Position numbers and translations under genes: made by a program. Shown one piece after another: positions 37,655 to 49,744 of a stretch of DNA of 64,000 nt; position 1 is the stretch's first letter, and each line of letters begins with the position of its first letter. This DNA comes from Hymenopus coronatus (lineage: Eukaryota; Arthropoda; Insecta; Mantodea; Hymenopodidae), in contig CM060900.1 in NCBI GenBank assembly GCA_030762935.1, forward strand, positions 385,324,132 to 385,388,131, in the 5' to 3' direction. The notes beneath the pieces were generated by a model. The model ran no database searches and was not told the DNA's origin. It saw only the letters and a list, made by a program, of their open reading frames with translations.

Positions 37655-38395
37655 AGCACGTATATACAATGCACATATTAGGTAGAGAAGGTGCTGTATT
37701 CCAACCAAAAACTCATACTGAGATTTCAACGGGAAGACATATTTTAAGGGTCGCTAAATCCAGAAAAATCAAAAAGACATTTCCAGAAAAAAGATCCGTG
37801 TGTGTGTACGGCACAACTCAAAAACGAAAGTCGGTTAAACATTAAACTTGGAATTCACCTTTAGTTCTTCCAAAGAAGAGGATTTTCAGGAAAATAACCC
37901 ACCCCAAACTATGCTTTACATGGCACGTGTTTTGAAGTTTTCACTGTTCTAAAACTAACTCCTGTGCTTTTGTTTAAAATGGCGTATATTGAAGATATTT
38001 ACATGGCAAATAAAATGTATGTCCTGAATATATTGGGAATGGCCCCTGAAGTCCTCTTCGTTCTGAATAACGTTTGCATAACTGGGAAAACGTAAGAGAC
38101 ATACAAAAATATACTACACAAAAAATGTGCATATATATTTTTATAGGAGTAACCGCTTCTGAGATATTCCCTGTTATTGGTTTCAATTTTAAAGTACATA
38201 AACTTTTCTCAAACTGGGAACTCCTTGTCCGCTTTACTTCTCTTTTGTTTCACTCCTGGTCTATGAAGAGGAACCGAATTTCAATGAAAATCGCATAGCG
38301 ACAGTTTTAAAGCATTCGACTGTCGCTTTGGCCAATTTTATTCCCTTATTTCTCTCCTATTTACCAGGAATTAAGTATTTTGAGTAGTGTGTTGA
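37655..38395 (-). repeat. Dispersed ~750 bp element, copy d (minus strand)
   Basis: On the minus strand it starts near TACTTAATTCCTGGTAAATA (38389) and ends near GCTAGAGAAAGTA (about 37657). In between are AGTTATGCAAACGTTATTC, TTCGTTTTTGAGTTGTGCC, ACACACACGGATC and GGTTGGAATACAGCA. It appears full length and again has the imperfect ends TACTTaaTTCCT / TACTTtCTCTAG. Confidence 0.7.
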
Positions 38396-38399
38396 AAGA

Positions 38400-40997
38400 A
38401 CAGTTTGTTTGCAGTAGAGATAGAGGAAGGTATGAGAATGGAGCCTATCAGAATTTTTAAAAATGTTTTATCACAGTTCCAATACTGGAGTTTGTTCTTA
38501 AAGACTGAAAAAACATTAAAATCATGATAACACGGTAGGAATGTATTTTAGACTTCCGAAAACGGCGAAATTTGCGGATTTTAAATTGCAAAATAACGCA
38601 AAATTGGGTTTTTATTCAAAATACTGGAACGGCATGAGATTTATCCAGGTAAAAAATGACAAAATTTTGTTGGATAGTTTTGCAGACAAACCATCTCATG
38701 GATAAAGATCCCGCTGAGGTATGCATTTGAACTTCCGGTGGAAACCGAATATAATTCTAGAGGTTGATCCAGACTTCACACTTTCGTAGAAAATGGTGGC
38801 GGCAATTTGGTTTACAATGGGCAATTGTTTAGGACGTATTTGCAATCTCTAATAGTTCCTGGTACAAGGGTGCAAGTATTATGTTACAAGTCATTTCTAG
38901 GAAGGCTGGGAGTGGCAGAATGTCATCTTGACGTCTCAACCTCGCTCAGTGGTCACACCCAAGTTGCGCTGCAACCTTCCTTTGCGGTTTAGGAAGTTTC
39001 TTCATGAAAGGTAATCAGGAAAACACCGGTTTACTTCTACCGTGTGATCTAGGATATTGACCTGGAAACATTGCCTAGATGAACGCCATTTTAAGATTCG
39101 TGTTCCTTTCAATTGTTTAGTAGACACATAGTCTTTTACTTACGCTTTACGACAGGGAAAAGTTAAACACTTTCACTCATTGTGAGCTTATTTTTCTTTT
39201 CATACAGGAATGGTTAAACTTATTATCAGGAATCTTTGTATTCTGAGATATTTAGCTCTTATTTATATAGTACTGGCATTAATTGTGCTTAAATTAACTT
39301 TCAGATTAATTAATTACTCTAAACTCTTATTCTTATCTAATAAATTATAGGCAGGAAGTGTTAACGTAATACAGTATTGCACCTTTTAACACAAATCTGA
39401 GCTAATTTGGCCAAACTTTTGGTTTGGGCTAACTTTTATTAAAACATATTATTTATTAACACATACGAGTATTCTTTATTTTAATTGTTTCTAACGTGCA
39501 CATAGGAATTATTGCTCTCATATTACGTAAAGAAGCTCAACATTTAAAGAAATCTAATATTATTAGGATTATAGCATTTCAAAAGCAAAAAAAAAACCAT
39601 CACAAAAATCTTAAATAAGAGATTTTCACCAATTCTGATCTGTGTATTTATATTTAATATTGGGTGCAAAATACATTAAAAAATATACTTATAAATTATA
39701 CTTATTAGCTTATATTTCATCCAATATGAAATATAAAGAATTAATACTCTTTTATTATAGGGGCTCAAAGATGGTATATTGTGACACTTCAAAACCATGA
39801 ACATTATAATCTTATGTATAAGATTACTGTATATAAAATAAAATCCCAAAATTTAATAGATTTCCCAACTTTTGTGTTAATCTTTTATAACATGCAGCAA
39901 AAGTTTCAATTTTCACATTAGATGGAGTATAAAATAAACTATGTGTGTATATATTTAGGAAGTAATACATTTTAAAAATTCGTGCTAAATTTGTCTATTA
40001 AGTGCCAAATTAGTTCCAGTTTGTGCTAAAAGCTTCAATAATACATCATGCCATCTCTTCTTGTCTATAATGCAATTGCTCAGAATAATCCTGAATAATA
40101 GTTTAAAGCAATATTGTAATCTGGAAGTTCATTTAAACAAAAAGTGTCCAGAAATAATGCCACTAAAGTAATCTAGGCTTGATAACATAAAAATTCCTTT
40201 GTCAAGGAAAGATCTTCTACCGCCACAAGATTTCGTTTATTATTCCCCTTTATATTATTATCCATAATATTATATGGGTAGAATTACCGGAAAGTTAACT
40301 TTTTTACTACTATCCAATAGAATGAAATAGAAGCAACTTAGCAAAAATAAGTCACTAAACTAAAAATTGAACTGTGTCTATCCCATGAATAAGAAAAAAG
40401 TTTTTATTTGGATTTCGTGGCAACAGAATACATGCCAACTGGAAATGTAAATAATGACATCTCCACACCAGGTGATTTACTTCCGGGGTCATCTTCATAG
40501 CCCGACGTCTCAGCACCTTATTCTAAGAGAATCGGCAAGCCGTTAACATCCCAATATTGCTGAGGAAACCTGACTCAGTCAAGATTAGAGCTCTCAGAAG
40601 ACAACGCAGAGCAGAAATCAGAGAAGTGAGGTATTACCAACCACTCCATACATGATGATGCTGGAAAAACCGCAGAAAATTAAGAAAAGAAAGGAAAAGT
40701 TTAGAAGAGGGAGATGAACGAAGAGAAAACTAACGGGTCTGACTCAGCTCCAACCAAAACCACTAAAAGAAAGCTGACATTTGAAAGTAGGCCTAAAGTG
40801 GAAAATGTCACAATAAAGGCGTCTGGTGCTGAGAAATGTGATCTTACTGAATGGGTTTTCTGCTACCGAAAAAGATGGACCCAGCGTGTTTCAAGAACAG
40901 TTGGCTACATTTAGAATACACAGAACAGGAAAATATTGATTTCTATGAATGCAATCACTGTATTTAAGAAATATTCTGCTTAGTTTGTGCCTAGGGT

Positions 40998-41065
<68 letters not shown>

Positions 41066-41630
41066 AATTTTACTTGAGAGGACAGTGTTTAACTTCTTCC
41101 TTTCTATAATTTTTTGTTGTCAAACTAATTCAGTGTTGAATTTATTTTTTATAATTTTGGAACTTTGTAAATAACTTCTATACACCAATGTTATAGTAGT
41201 ATTTGTAGATGTGAGCCTGTATTTGAAAATTACTTTCAAACAAATCTGTGTCCAATACTGGGACGTACATTCTAATGCAAACCTTTGCAATCAGTTTCTT
41301 TTTTTCAAAACATATTATTATCATCTATATTATAGTACTAATTTTGACTTTTACTCCTTTAAATTTTGAGAAAAAGTTTTCCGCGCTAGACGTATCTCCT
41401 CGCACATTCGATCAATGACCAAAGCAATACTTAAAACTACATGTTAAGCAAGTGCTTAAGGTAGACATTATTTTAATACTCATGTTTTAAAAGGTAATTG
41501 CAATCACATATATGACCAGAAGTCCTGATATCGTTCAGAAGTACGAATGTTACAAAAATTCGGTTTGCTGTTCGCCATGATGAAATATACATTCAATAAC
41601 ATAAAAGAAAGGGTGGAAATGTAAAGGCTA
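38400..41630. other. AT-rich stretch without recognised features
   Basis: Apart from the (GT)n tract, nothing was identified. A 66-codon plus-strand frame at 40714-40914 is lysine-rich at its start but resembles no family I know. Confidence 0.4.
40996..41063. repeat. (GT)n microsatellite
   Basis: About 33 GT units, nearly uninterrupted. Confidence 0.95.
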
Positions 41631-41984
41631 GTCAACATGAAGCACACATCACACATGCTACTAATGGAGCTCTATTCTGCAATAAAACCCCCAGGAGGAG
41701 GGAATAAAGTGAGCGAACTACAGAAGGTCATAGGGCTCAGTCATGCCGGCTACAGAAGTTCTCTAATTCGGTGGCTGAGACCAATAATCCTCCTTGGAGC
41801 CGCCAACACCCCTGGTTTTAGGTAGCGTCAACCATCCCCACCCCGGAGAGGACAGCGACCACAACGCCGCACCAACGTCCAAAACGGAGTTTGCAGTGCG
41901 CATGCATTCTCGCCATCTGTTAGCGCTGCTATTCAACATGAGCCCAACAGTATACCTGAAGGATAAGGAAATTGTATGAAAGGC

Positions 41985-42150
41985 AATAATGAAAAGGAAG
42001 TCGCGAAGGATCAGCTTCCCCCAGCATTCGCCTATGTGACGAGGGGAAACCACGAGATACCGAAGGTCAGAGTGCGCGAACAACGGGGATAGATCTCTCG
42101 ACCTCCAGAATATAAGCCTCACAGTTTACGCGGTGCAAACTTGCTTGGTT
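41985..42150 (-). repeat. Second SINE type, body copy 2
   Basis: The minus strand reads GTGGTTTCCCCTCGTCACAT then AGGCGAATGCTGGGGGAAG, related to 36200-36390. A flanking GC-rich part (41650-41990) may be part of the same element. The tRNA-like region on its 5' side is degenerate. Confidence 0.45.
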
Positions 42151-45100
42151 AACTGAAAGGGAAAATGTTAATCCTATTACTGAAATAAAGTATGTCATAT
42201 TCGCAGAGAAGCATTGATTCGTTTCCTTACTTCTTTTTTTTTTTTCACTAATAAAATGTACTTAAACGCTGCGAAAGGAATGAAGCATCCCGTTTCACAA
42301 TGCTAGGTAGCGCAACTGCCGCGTGTTCAGGTATCCCTTTTTGGGTTAAAATAGTTGCAGAACTCAACGGCTATTTTAAGTGAAAACCCGCCAGTTTTCT
42401 CTAAAACGTCTTGTACACAGAGCGCTAATCTAAGTTTTGTTCCGTGGTGGAATGAAGTTTGTATACCGACCATAGAAAGTGTGAACATTTTTGAAATATA
42501 AAATTATAGAGCTTGGCATGCATACAAAACCACGCTTTACCCTAAAATCTACAATTACCAGTTCTTTAAAATTCTCCCTACTATTAACATGAGGTTCAAA
42601 CAAATAACACATCCCACAAGTTTACCAAAGTGGTGTTATAGCCAATGAGTTTGTCAGTCCTTCAAGATTATCAACATTTTCTCCAATTATAAACTTAAAG
42701 ATGTAAACGTAACTCATTGGATTTTCCACAGTCATATCCTCAAGTGTTCACTTTATCACTTGCCAGATTATTTCTCGATTTTTCATCTGAAGCCTGGGCA
42801 ATCCGCATAGAAAAAGAAATATGGACCCAGTGAGATAACTTCTCACAAATTGTTATATTCTTATAGCCACGTCAACTCTTAGATCTACTGGAAATAAATT
42901 TACAAGAAACCCACTCAGCCTTGAGTTTGTTTTATCACTTCAAAAATTCTATCCAGGTTCGATTAGCATGGTTCCCTTCACAAAAGTATTATTTACAATG
43001 AAACTGTAGATAAACATCTATATCCTTCCCAAATATTGAAAACTGTACAAGGGGAGCATTGGGAAATATAAAGACATGCTATATATATTATTTTCCGAAG
43101 AACTAATAGGAAACATGGCAACCCGTTTCTTCAAAATTGAAGCCAGTCAGGAAATCCATTACAGAATCACCTGTCTCGAACACTCTCTTCCAAAGAAGGC
43201 AACAAGTTCTACTACAAGGTTGCCGATTGGCCACTTCAAACTGAGTCATACATATTTCACGAAAAACAAATGCAAACAAGCAGTAAACGGTCCTTGCCTG
43301 AAATTCAGAGGACATGTAACCTCACCTTCTACTTAAATATCCTTATTTATTAAGTACAGTATAAATATGAAATCAACAATAACCTATGTAATGCATTTAA
43401 AAATATATGAGGATGTAGAAATATTATAAAGCTCTTGGGATTATTACAGTTAAAACTTGAATAGATCAATACGATTTATGATTGTTATCACTTGTAGATT
43501 TAATGTAATTTTGAACCACAATATTTTGTGCTTAGCATCAAACTTCAAGTTCTGTATAACTGTTAGTGTATTATGTAAAACACTTTTTAACAAATTAGAC
43601 CATACTGATTAATAATTAATTCTGATTGTGGGTGACTTTAAATGTGATCTTAAATAAATAGACAAAGAAAGAAAAAAAGGTAAACAAATAAGTAAAAATA
43701 CAAATAAAGAATTAAGATTACATATTCAAAATATGGTTAATATTAACATTAACGAATATATTTAATTATTGTTATAGGGAGCCAGCGACATAAAATAGCT
43801 GGTATCTAACTATTCCTAACTCCTTGTTGAATAACAAATTAAACAAGATGGTTCTCATGGACTATCTTGAAACACCATCAAATAACTGCATATACAATGC
43901 GAGGAATGGATGCCAGCTCGATGCTCCAATTAGAATTAGCGGCGGACAGGTCGTCATGTGCCCATGGCAGGCGAACAATATCTCACCGCAACAATAGATC
44001 CCGTGCCCTACAGACAACAATGAACGGCTTTGTCTCCCAGCACAACGGTTCTACGCGTCTAGTTGTTGAGCGGTCTGTGGCTGCTTTTATTTTATACGTG
44101 TGCGTTTGCAGTCTTGTTCCCAAGATTTCTGGCATTTTTAACGCCTGCTTGCAAGTGACTGTTAGAATGGAACACCTAAAAATATCTGTTCAACGCAAGC
44201 ACACATATCACTACGGAAGAATAGCCAGAGTAGCTGAGGTATTTCTACGTAATATACCCTTTCATGCGAATAAAGATTAGAAAAATGAAGCAGAACTTAT
44301 TCTAGGCGATTATTCCATACCTGTCAAAGTTACGCATACCAACTATAATCTGAATGATCTTCTTTAGCTCTCTGAAAACCATATTAAATGTTCTTCGAGC
44401 CACAATAGTCTAACACTGTCGCTATTATGCCTAGCAAAATGTGAACCGCGTTTTGATTGCAAGCATTAAATTCCCTTTCTTAATTTTGGCGTAAATATGA
44501 AATTATTCACACCACTTATTATTTGTCTTCGTTCATTATTGAAATTCTAGCTTTAATAGATTACCAATATGAGATACTCAATTGTACCTACTCATATGCA
44601 TTAGAATCTATTGACTCTTAGAGCAAAACGTATCTCTGTCAAAAGAAATAAAACTGCCATAGGGGTGTTAGGTATGCAGTGTTAGGTACACACTCACTTA
44701 AAATTTGTTATAATTTGAATAAGATATTAAAAAAAGCATTCTGAGATAATTAGGAAAATGGGGAGAGTTGCACGTTAGTTCTCGAAAGCTGACCTAAAAA
44801 CTACTGAAAATGACATACATAACGAACTGACATTTACAAAATTTATCTAAAATTATTGAAAAATGACCTATAAAACAACCTTAAATTTCTGAAAATACTA
44901 TAAAATATAAACAAAAATTACTGTGAAAGCTGTATACATACTATGTTTAACATTCTATTGAGAAACATGGATTTTCGTAGGGTCTCGAACTTGCAGAAAT
45001 GCCTCTTGTCTAAGAACATTTTTGTCTGTATATTCAAGCATTTATTTCCACTTCAACTGACGTCATGGCTGTAATAACTCCCCTAATGAAACAATATTAC

Positions 45101-46085
45101 TTTTTTTACCTTGTAGAATTTTATCAATTTTATGCATTGTTTGGTAACCGAATTTCTTTTGCAGGAAGTTCAATTTTCGTGCTAATATCTTGGTAAATAT
45201 TTCCAATAAAATATGCCAAATGATGTTCGGCACTTTGTACCTTCTTGAGAACTTAGTGTATCCTGTCATTTGTTCTAGACAAATGATCGTTATTGTTAGA
45301 GTGGAAAAGTTTTAAATATCACATTTAAACAGCAAATTGTTAACATTGCAACACTTTCCCCCTCAAACATGTCAATCGCTGATTTCACTACATCAAAATT
45401 GTGAGAATAATATATGAGGACCAGTGTCAGAATGATGCAGGTAGAGGTGGCATCACAAAAGCTATTACGTCAAATCACAGTTAAGGAATTAAGAGATCGC
45501 TTTTTCTCCAGTTTTAAAGGTCCTTCTTGTATCTTCCTCGAAACGAATTTATATCACATCCGGCATTTCCTTATGTCTCAGAAAAAAATTACATTTCATC
45601 AATTTGCCAGCATTAGTTAACACAATGGAAGCCACTCGAGTAACAGAGGTATGAGACGTTAGCGACTCCGTGCGTATTGCGAAACTGTGACTATTAGCGC
45701 CCCTGGCGGTCAATGTCCGAAAGCTTATATTAGGAGTGGAGTCAGCCATTTAATGAAATCACAAGACAAGGAAATCTTGTATATTCTAACACTTTTAGTT
45801 TCATCCAGCGTATAAATAATAGACTATAATTATGCTTGTCTCATTTCATTTCATTTGAAATCCAGTTTGTATTAATTGACTATATTTAATTGTTTAAATT
45901 AGATACGCCACAGCTTCAATTCTTTAAGCCTCCGTCCGCTAGAGCGCACCAAGTGACAAGCGCACAGACCCTACGTCACCCCCCCCTCTCTCTCTCTCTC
46001 TGTCTCTCTCTAGCAATGTGCATAACTGTTGACTGCACTCATAGTGTATTGCTTCCTGTCAGATTTCTCTTTTCATTCTAATTTA
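42151..46085. other. AT-rich stretch without recognised features
   Basis: No exon or element identified. A 137-codon plus-strand frame at 43867-44280 has no resemblance to a known family and no supporting signals. A (CT)n tract lies at about 45986-46011. Confidence 0.4.
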
Positions 46086-46092
46086 ATATATC

Positions 46093-46330
46093 CAAGGTCG
46101 CAGGTTTAAACCCGGCGAGGACGATGGATATTTCCGGGCGTAAAAATCCTTAGCATGGCTTTCTTCGGAAGGGAAGTAAGTCCTGTGTCGTAGATTTACG
46201 GCACGTAAAAGAACCTCAAGTCTGACAAAAGAGGCCTCTGAGCAAAAGTAAGCGGTCTTTCACGTCCAGTATAGAATGAGACACTGAGAACCACAGCAGT
46301 TAAAGAGTGTAAATAAAACACTATTTCATT
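46093..46330 (+). repeat. Third SINE type, copy 1
   Basis: Begins with a box-B-like CAGGTTTAAACCCGG, then ATTTCCGGGCGTAAAAATCC, AGCATGGCTTTCTTCGG, and a conserved-looking stretch GGCACGTAAAAGAACCTC followed by AAAAGAGGCCTCTGAGC. It ends in a TTTCATTTCATTT-type repeat. The same 5' portion recurs 385 bp downstream. Confidence 0.55.
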
Positions 46331-46477
46331 TCATTTCTCTTTTCATTTTGGTGAAGAACACCGACAATATCTGAAGCTAATGGGATTCCGATGAATTACA
46401 ATAAAGATTCATCAGAAATATCTAGGAGATTATTTGCGTATATTATGTAAAACTTGAAAAGGAACTGGTAGTTGTCA

Positions 46478-46600
46478 AAATCGCGGGTTCAAACCCAGTG
46501 GAGGGCGTTGCATCTTTTCGGGTGTAAAAATACTTAGAATGGCTTTCTTCCATTGACCTCTGCTGGGTTTAAGCCCACAACCTCGGGAATCTCTGAAGCT
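46478..46600 (+). repeat. Third SINE type, copy 2 (fragment)
   Basis: GGGTTCAAACCCAGTGGAGG, TTTTCGGGTGTAAAAATACT and TAGAATGGCTTTCTTC match the first copy. Then an inverted box-B-like GGGTTTAAGCCCAC appears (46566-46579), suggesting joining to a tRNA-like piece in the opposite orientation. Confidence 0.5.
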
Positions 46601-46609
46601 GATCCTTTA

Positions 46610-47458
46610 TACAACGCGCAGCATAAATTTGTTGATCGCAACAACAAGGATTATGTTAAGTAAATTAAGTATATTCTGAAACAGAAAGGCCAGATTATTT
46701 TTGGATTAGAAAGCGAGTAGTTTAATCAAGCACATGAGATCAGTTACCATGTTAAACAAACAAAGTTAAGCAAATTAGGCATTGGTAAATTAATTTTAAT
46801 CCGAATTGCGCAGCAACACAATATATCATTTTCACCAATATCAGCGTTATGAGGTAAAAAATAACCTTTGAGGAAATTATTTTAAGAATTACAAAGCAAC
46901 TGGTTTCAAATAGAATTATAATTTACAAGCTGTTAATGTGGGACAGAAAGTTATAATACACAAGAGTTGTACACCAGAAACTTCAGAGGAGCTTTGGTCA
47001 AAAGTGGTGGGTCGGAAGCAAGAAATTGCTCAGCAGTTTTGGACAAGGAGGTATTGAATGACGAAAACAGTGACAGTTAAATTGAAGGGATTCACTAAAA
47101 CAAGTATATTGCACATTTATATCCTAGCAGCTGAAACCAAGAAATAATATTTGATTGAATTTTTAGAACCTGCCTTCAAAGTGGCTGTGGTAAAAATATC
47201 AAATTCAAGGTGAACAATATCCATTATTTAGGATCGATATCTTGGAAGAATCTGTTGATATCGCTACGGATAGAATATTTGACCAACCAATGCATGTCTT
47301 CCACTCTTTTCTCTCTAATTTTCGACAAAAATTAAACAACGATTAAAATTTGAGGATGTTTGGCCATATTCCATACAGCTATGAATGACGATATTACAGG
47401 CTCTAATGCAAATACATTGATGAGTGACAAGAGTAAATGCATAACGGACTACTAGCTA
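46610..47458. other. Unassigned AT-rich sequence
   Basis: Nothing recognised. Confidence 0.4.
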
Positions 47459-47460
47459 TA

Positions 47461-48158
47461 TACGAGGCAATCCAGAAAGTAATGAACATTTTGGCAAAAC
47501 TAAATAATAACGAAAGATATGAACACAATTCTTTATTTACAAAGTTACAGTATCTTACTCTATTTTTCAATGTAATCGCAATTACTATCAAGGTATTTAT
47601 TGTCACGTGGTACTGGTGTTTCAATGCCTATCTTATACTCATCCACCACTAAAGATCTCAGCCAAGATGTTGAGGCTTTTACCGGTTCGCGAAATGTTTT
47701 CCACCCGAAGTCATGTATGGTAACCGAAGTGAAATACCGGTATTTCTGAATTCTTTCATCAACATCTGCTTTCAATTTCTTTATAACGATTGATGAACTT
47801 CCACTCTGGTCTTTGTAGGGCCCACTGGTTCTTCCTTGATTACTCGTAAATTATGTGCCATTTCCTCACTGAAGACTCGCTCATTGCATTATCACTATAC
47901 ACTTGCGTTATTTTTATATAAAATTCAATTAGTCGAACATTTTGTGCATTCAAAAAATGAATAAATTCTTTGGCTTTAGAAAAGTATAACATATATTGAA
48001 AAACTGTTACTACGGGACAGTAACATTTTGACAGAATTGAGATTGCGTTAACAAATAGATTAAGGTACTGTGATATTCTAAATAAAGCTGTATGTTGATA
48101 ACTTTCGTTATTATTTAGTTATACCAATTTTTCTGTCACTTTCTGGATGGCCGTCGTA
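47461..48158 (-). mobile_element. Internally deleted mariner element with both TIRs
   Basis: Left end TACGAGGCAATCCAGAAAGT and right end (reverse complement) TACGACGGCCATCCAGAAAG are matching terminal inverted repeats of ~26 bp, flanked on both sides by the TA target duplication (47459-47460 and 48159-48160). The total length is 698 bp against about 1.3 kb for a complete mariner. The transposase lies on the minus strand. The pattern is that of a non-autonomous deletion derivative mobilised by an intact relative. Confidence 0.85.
47560..47900 (-). pseudogene. Mariner transposase with catalytic core deleted
   Basis: The minus strand first shows the N-terminal DNA-binding region, AMSESSVRKWHI (about 47890-47850), then after frame damage KADVDERIQKYRYFTSVTIH, which matches the second helix-turn-helix linker (xKVDEKIRENRRFTI). 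It then jumps to the C-terminal block TSWLRSLVVDEYKIGIETPV, and finally NKYLDSNCDYIEK, the normal mariner end (KCLNxxGDYVEK) before the stop at 47560. The whole D,D34D catalytic domain is missing. A single deletion inside the element explains this. Confidence 0.8.
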
Positions 48159-48164
48159 TAATTT

Positions 48165-48828
48165 TCATGAAATTATATGAGAAACAAACCTGCAGTTCTA
48201 ACTTCGTACTTAATAACCCTAATTTTTTTCATTCAGTACTTATGTTAGCATTGATTCGTGGTTAATGAATTTAGTCTAATCCTTTATAGTGGTTTGTTGT
48301 TGCTAATTTGTGCGAGTATTGCACTGTTTTTCATAAATTGTGGTTACTTTTTTATGTGAAACGTGGTTTTGAATTTAATGTGTTGGATATTAATAAATTC
48401 TGTGAAAAATTACAACTTCACATGTCAGGTGTTTTTATTGATTCATTGTATCACAATGGGAACTTTCATTTTTTAAGACAAATGTAATTTTTCTGAAATT
48501 GTTTGTATTATTTTAAATATCAAATTATTATCTTCGGTTTTTATGCAGCGATATATAATTTGAGACCGTTAATTGGCTTCTCCACAATAACTATTGGTAG
48601 TTTATTAATTATTTAGCAGTGTATAGCTAAAGAGTGCAAATACTTATTAACTCATGTATTTAGCAGTGTAAAGATCAGCTTGTAGCAAAGCAGAGCAGAA
48701 AGTTGACGCCAAGCTAGGAGAGTGGCGTGAGGGGTTCACTGTTAACAGAGTTTCTTTTGTCCAGGCACGTACTAACGACTCACGCCGGGGCTAAACCTTA
48801 AAAGTCGGAAAAGAGTCATTTTCCATTG
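48165..48828. other. Unassigned AT-rich sequence
   Basis: Nothing recognised. Confidence 0.4.
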
Positions 48829-49300
48829 TGTAACACGTGTCACGTGGGTGTTGTGGTGCACCCTGGGAAGAGAACAGTGTATTTTGGGTAATATAGACGT
48901 AAATTTTGCGGCCTTTCTGTCCAATCAGAAAGAAGCCGCCAAGATAGTCGTTTTAGTATTTAAGAAGCAGACAGAGTACGGCACATCGGACTGTCTGCGA
49001 TTTGCCGTTGAAGTACTGTCATGCTGAACGTCACATAAGCTGCATCTTCGCACAAAGTCAAACATTGTAACTCTTAACCATACTTAGTAGTTAATAGCGC
49101 TCTAAGTCAAGTATATTCAAAGTCAGTGACGTGCATTAAAATTAAATTGTATATAGCGGAATCAAGGAAGAAGAAGTATAAATAGGTACGTGTGAATAAT
49201 CAAGTATCAACGTTCCTAGTAAATAAATGAGTTAGCAGAATTGTGAAGCAAAGTGCTTCTCTCGCACCTCCTAGTGATGATAAATTCAAGGAAAGTTACG
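48829..49300 (+). mobile_element. LTR-like segment with paired E-boxes
   Basis: Begins TGTAACACGTGTCACGTG, containing two CACGTG sites one base apart (48834-48839 and 48841-48846). A TATA-like TATTTAAG lies at about 48956, and AATAAA at about 49222. The start TGTAACA is common for Gypsy-type LTRs. The right edge and target duplication were not found, and no coding region adjoins it, so a solo LTR is possible but unproven. Confidence 0.4.
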
Positions 49301-49359
49301 TATGTCTACTAAACTACTCCCTAAACTACCCTCATTAGCGGTACTACCCCGAGAGAGTC

Positions 49360-49626
49360 AACTATCGTGCAGACTGAGCTGAACCGAGGCATCTCACCGG
49401 TAGTAGATCTACATCGACAGATAGCCGGTCCCCATGGCCGCGCTCGCCAGAGTGTCTCGGTTTGGTGTTTCGCAGCGCAGGGGATCGTGGGTTCGAGTCT
49501 CACCTTGGGCATGGGTGTTATATGTGTGTAAAAAGTAAAGCAGAAATTCAGTAATCAAAGTAAACAAATTAGGTAAATAAAAAGTAGGGTATACAGCGCC
49601 GGAGTCCCGATCAGACTGCGGAACTG

Positions 49627-49658
<32 letters not shown>
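49360..49658 (+). repeat. Poly(A)-tailed SINE
   Basis: Contains a good box B, GGGTTCGAGTCTC (49489-49501), a body, and a poly(A) run at 49631-49658. AGAGAGTC occurs at 49352-49359 and again at 49658-49665, a plausible 8 bp target-site duplication that would define the element ends. Box A is weak. It is a different family from the other SINEs here. Confidence 0.6.
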
Positions 49659-49661
<3 letters not shown>

Positions 49662-49744
49662 AGTCTTAGAGCACCGCCAACGTCACCACAAATCTGGGCA
49701 CGAAGCCATGAACACCGCATCTGGTGCTCCGAACGTGGTGCTTA

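Noticed and set aside
41763..42122. 119-codon minus-strand frame
   Set aside because: Coincides with a SINE body and its GC-rich flank.
43867..44280. 137-codon plus-strand frame
   Set aside because: No recognisable domain or supporting signals; such a length is expected by chance in 64 kb.
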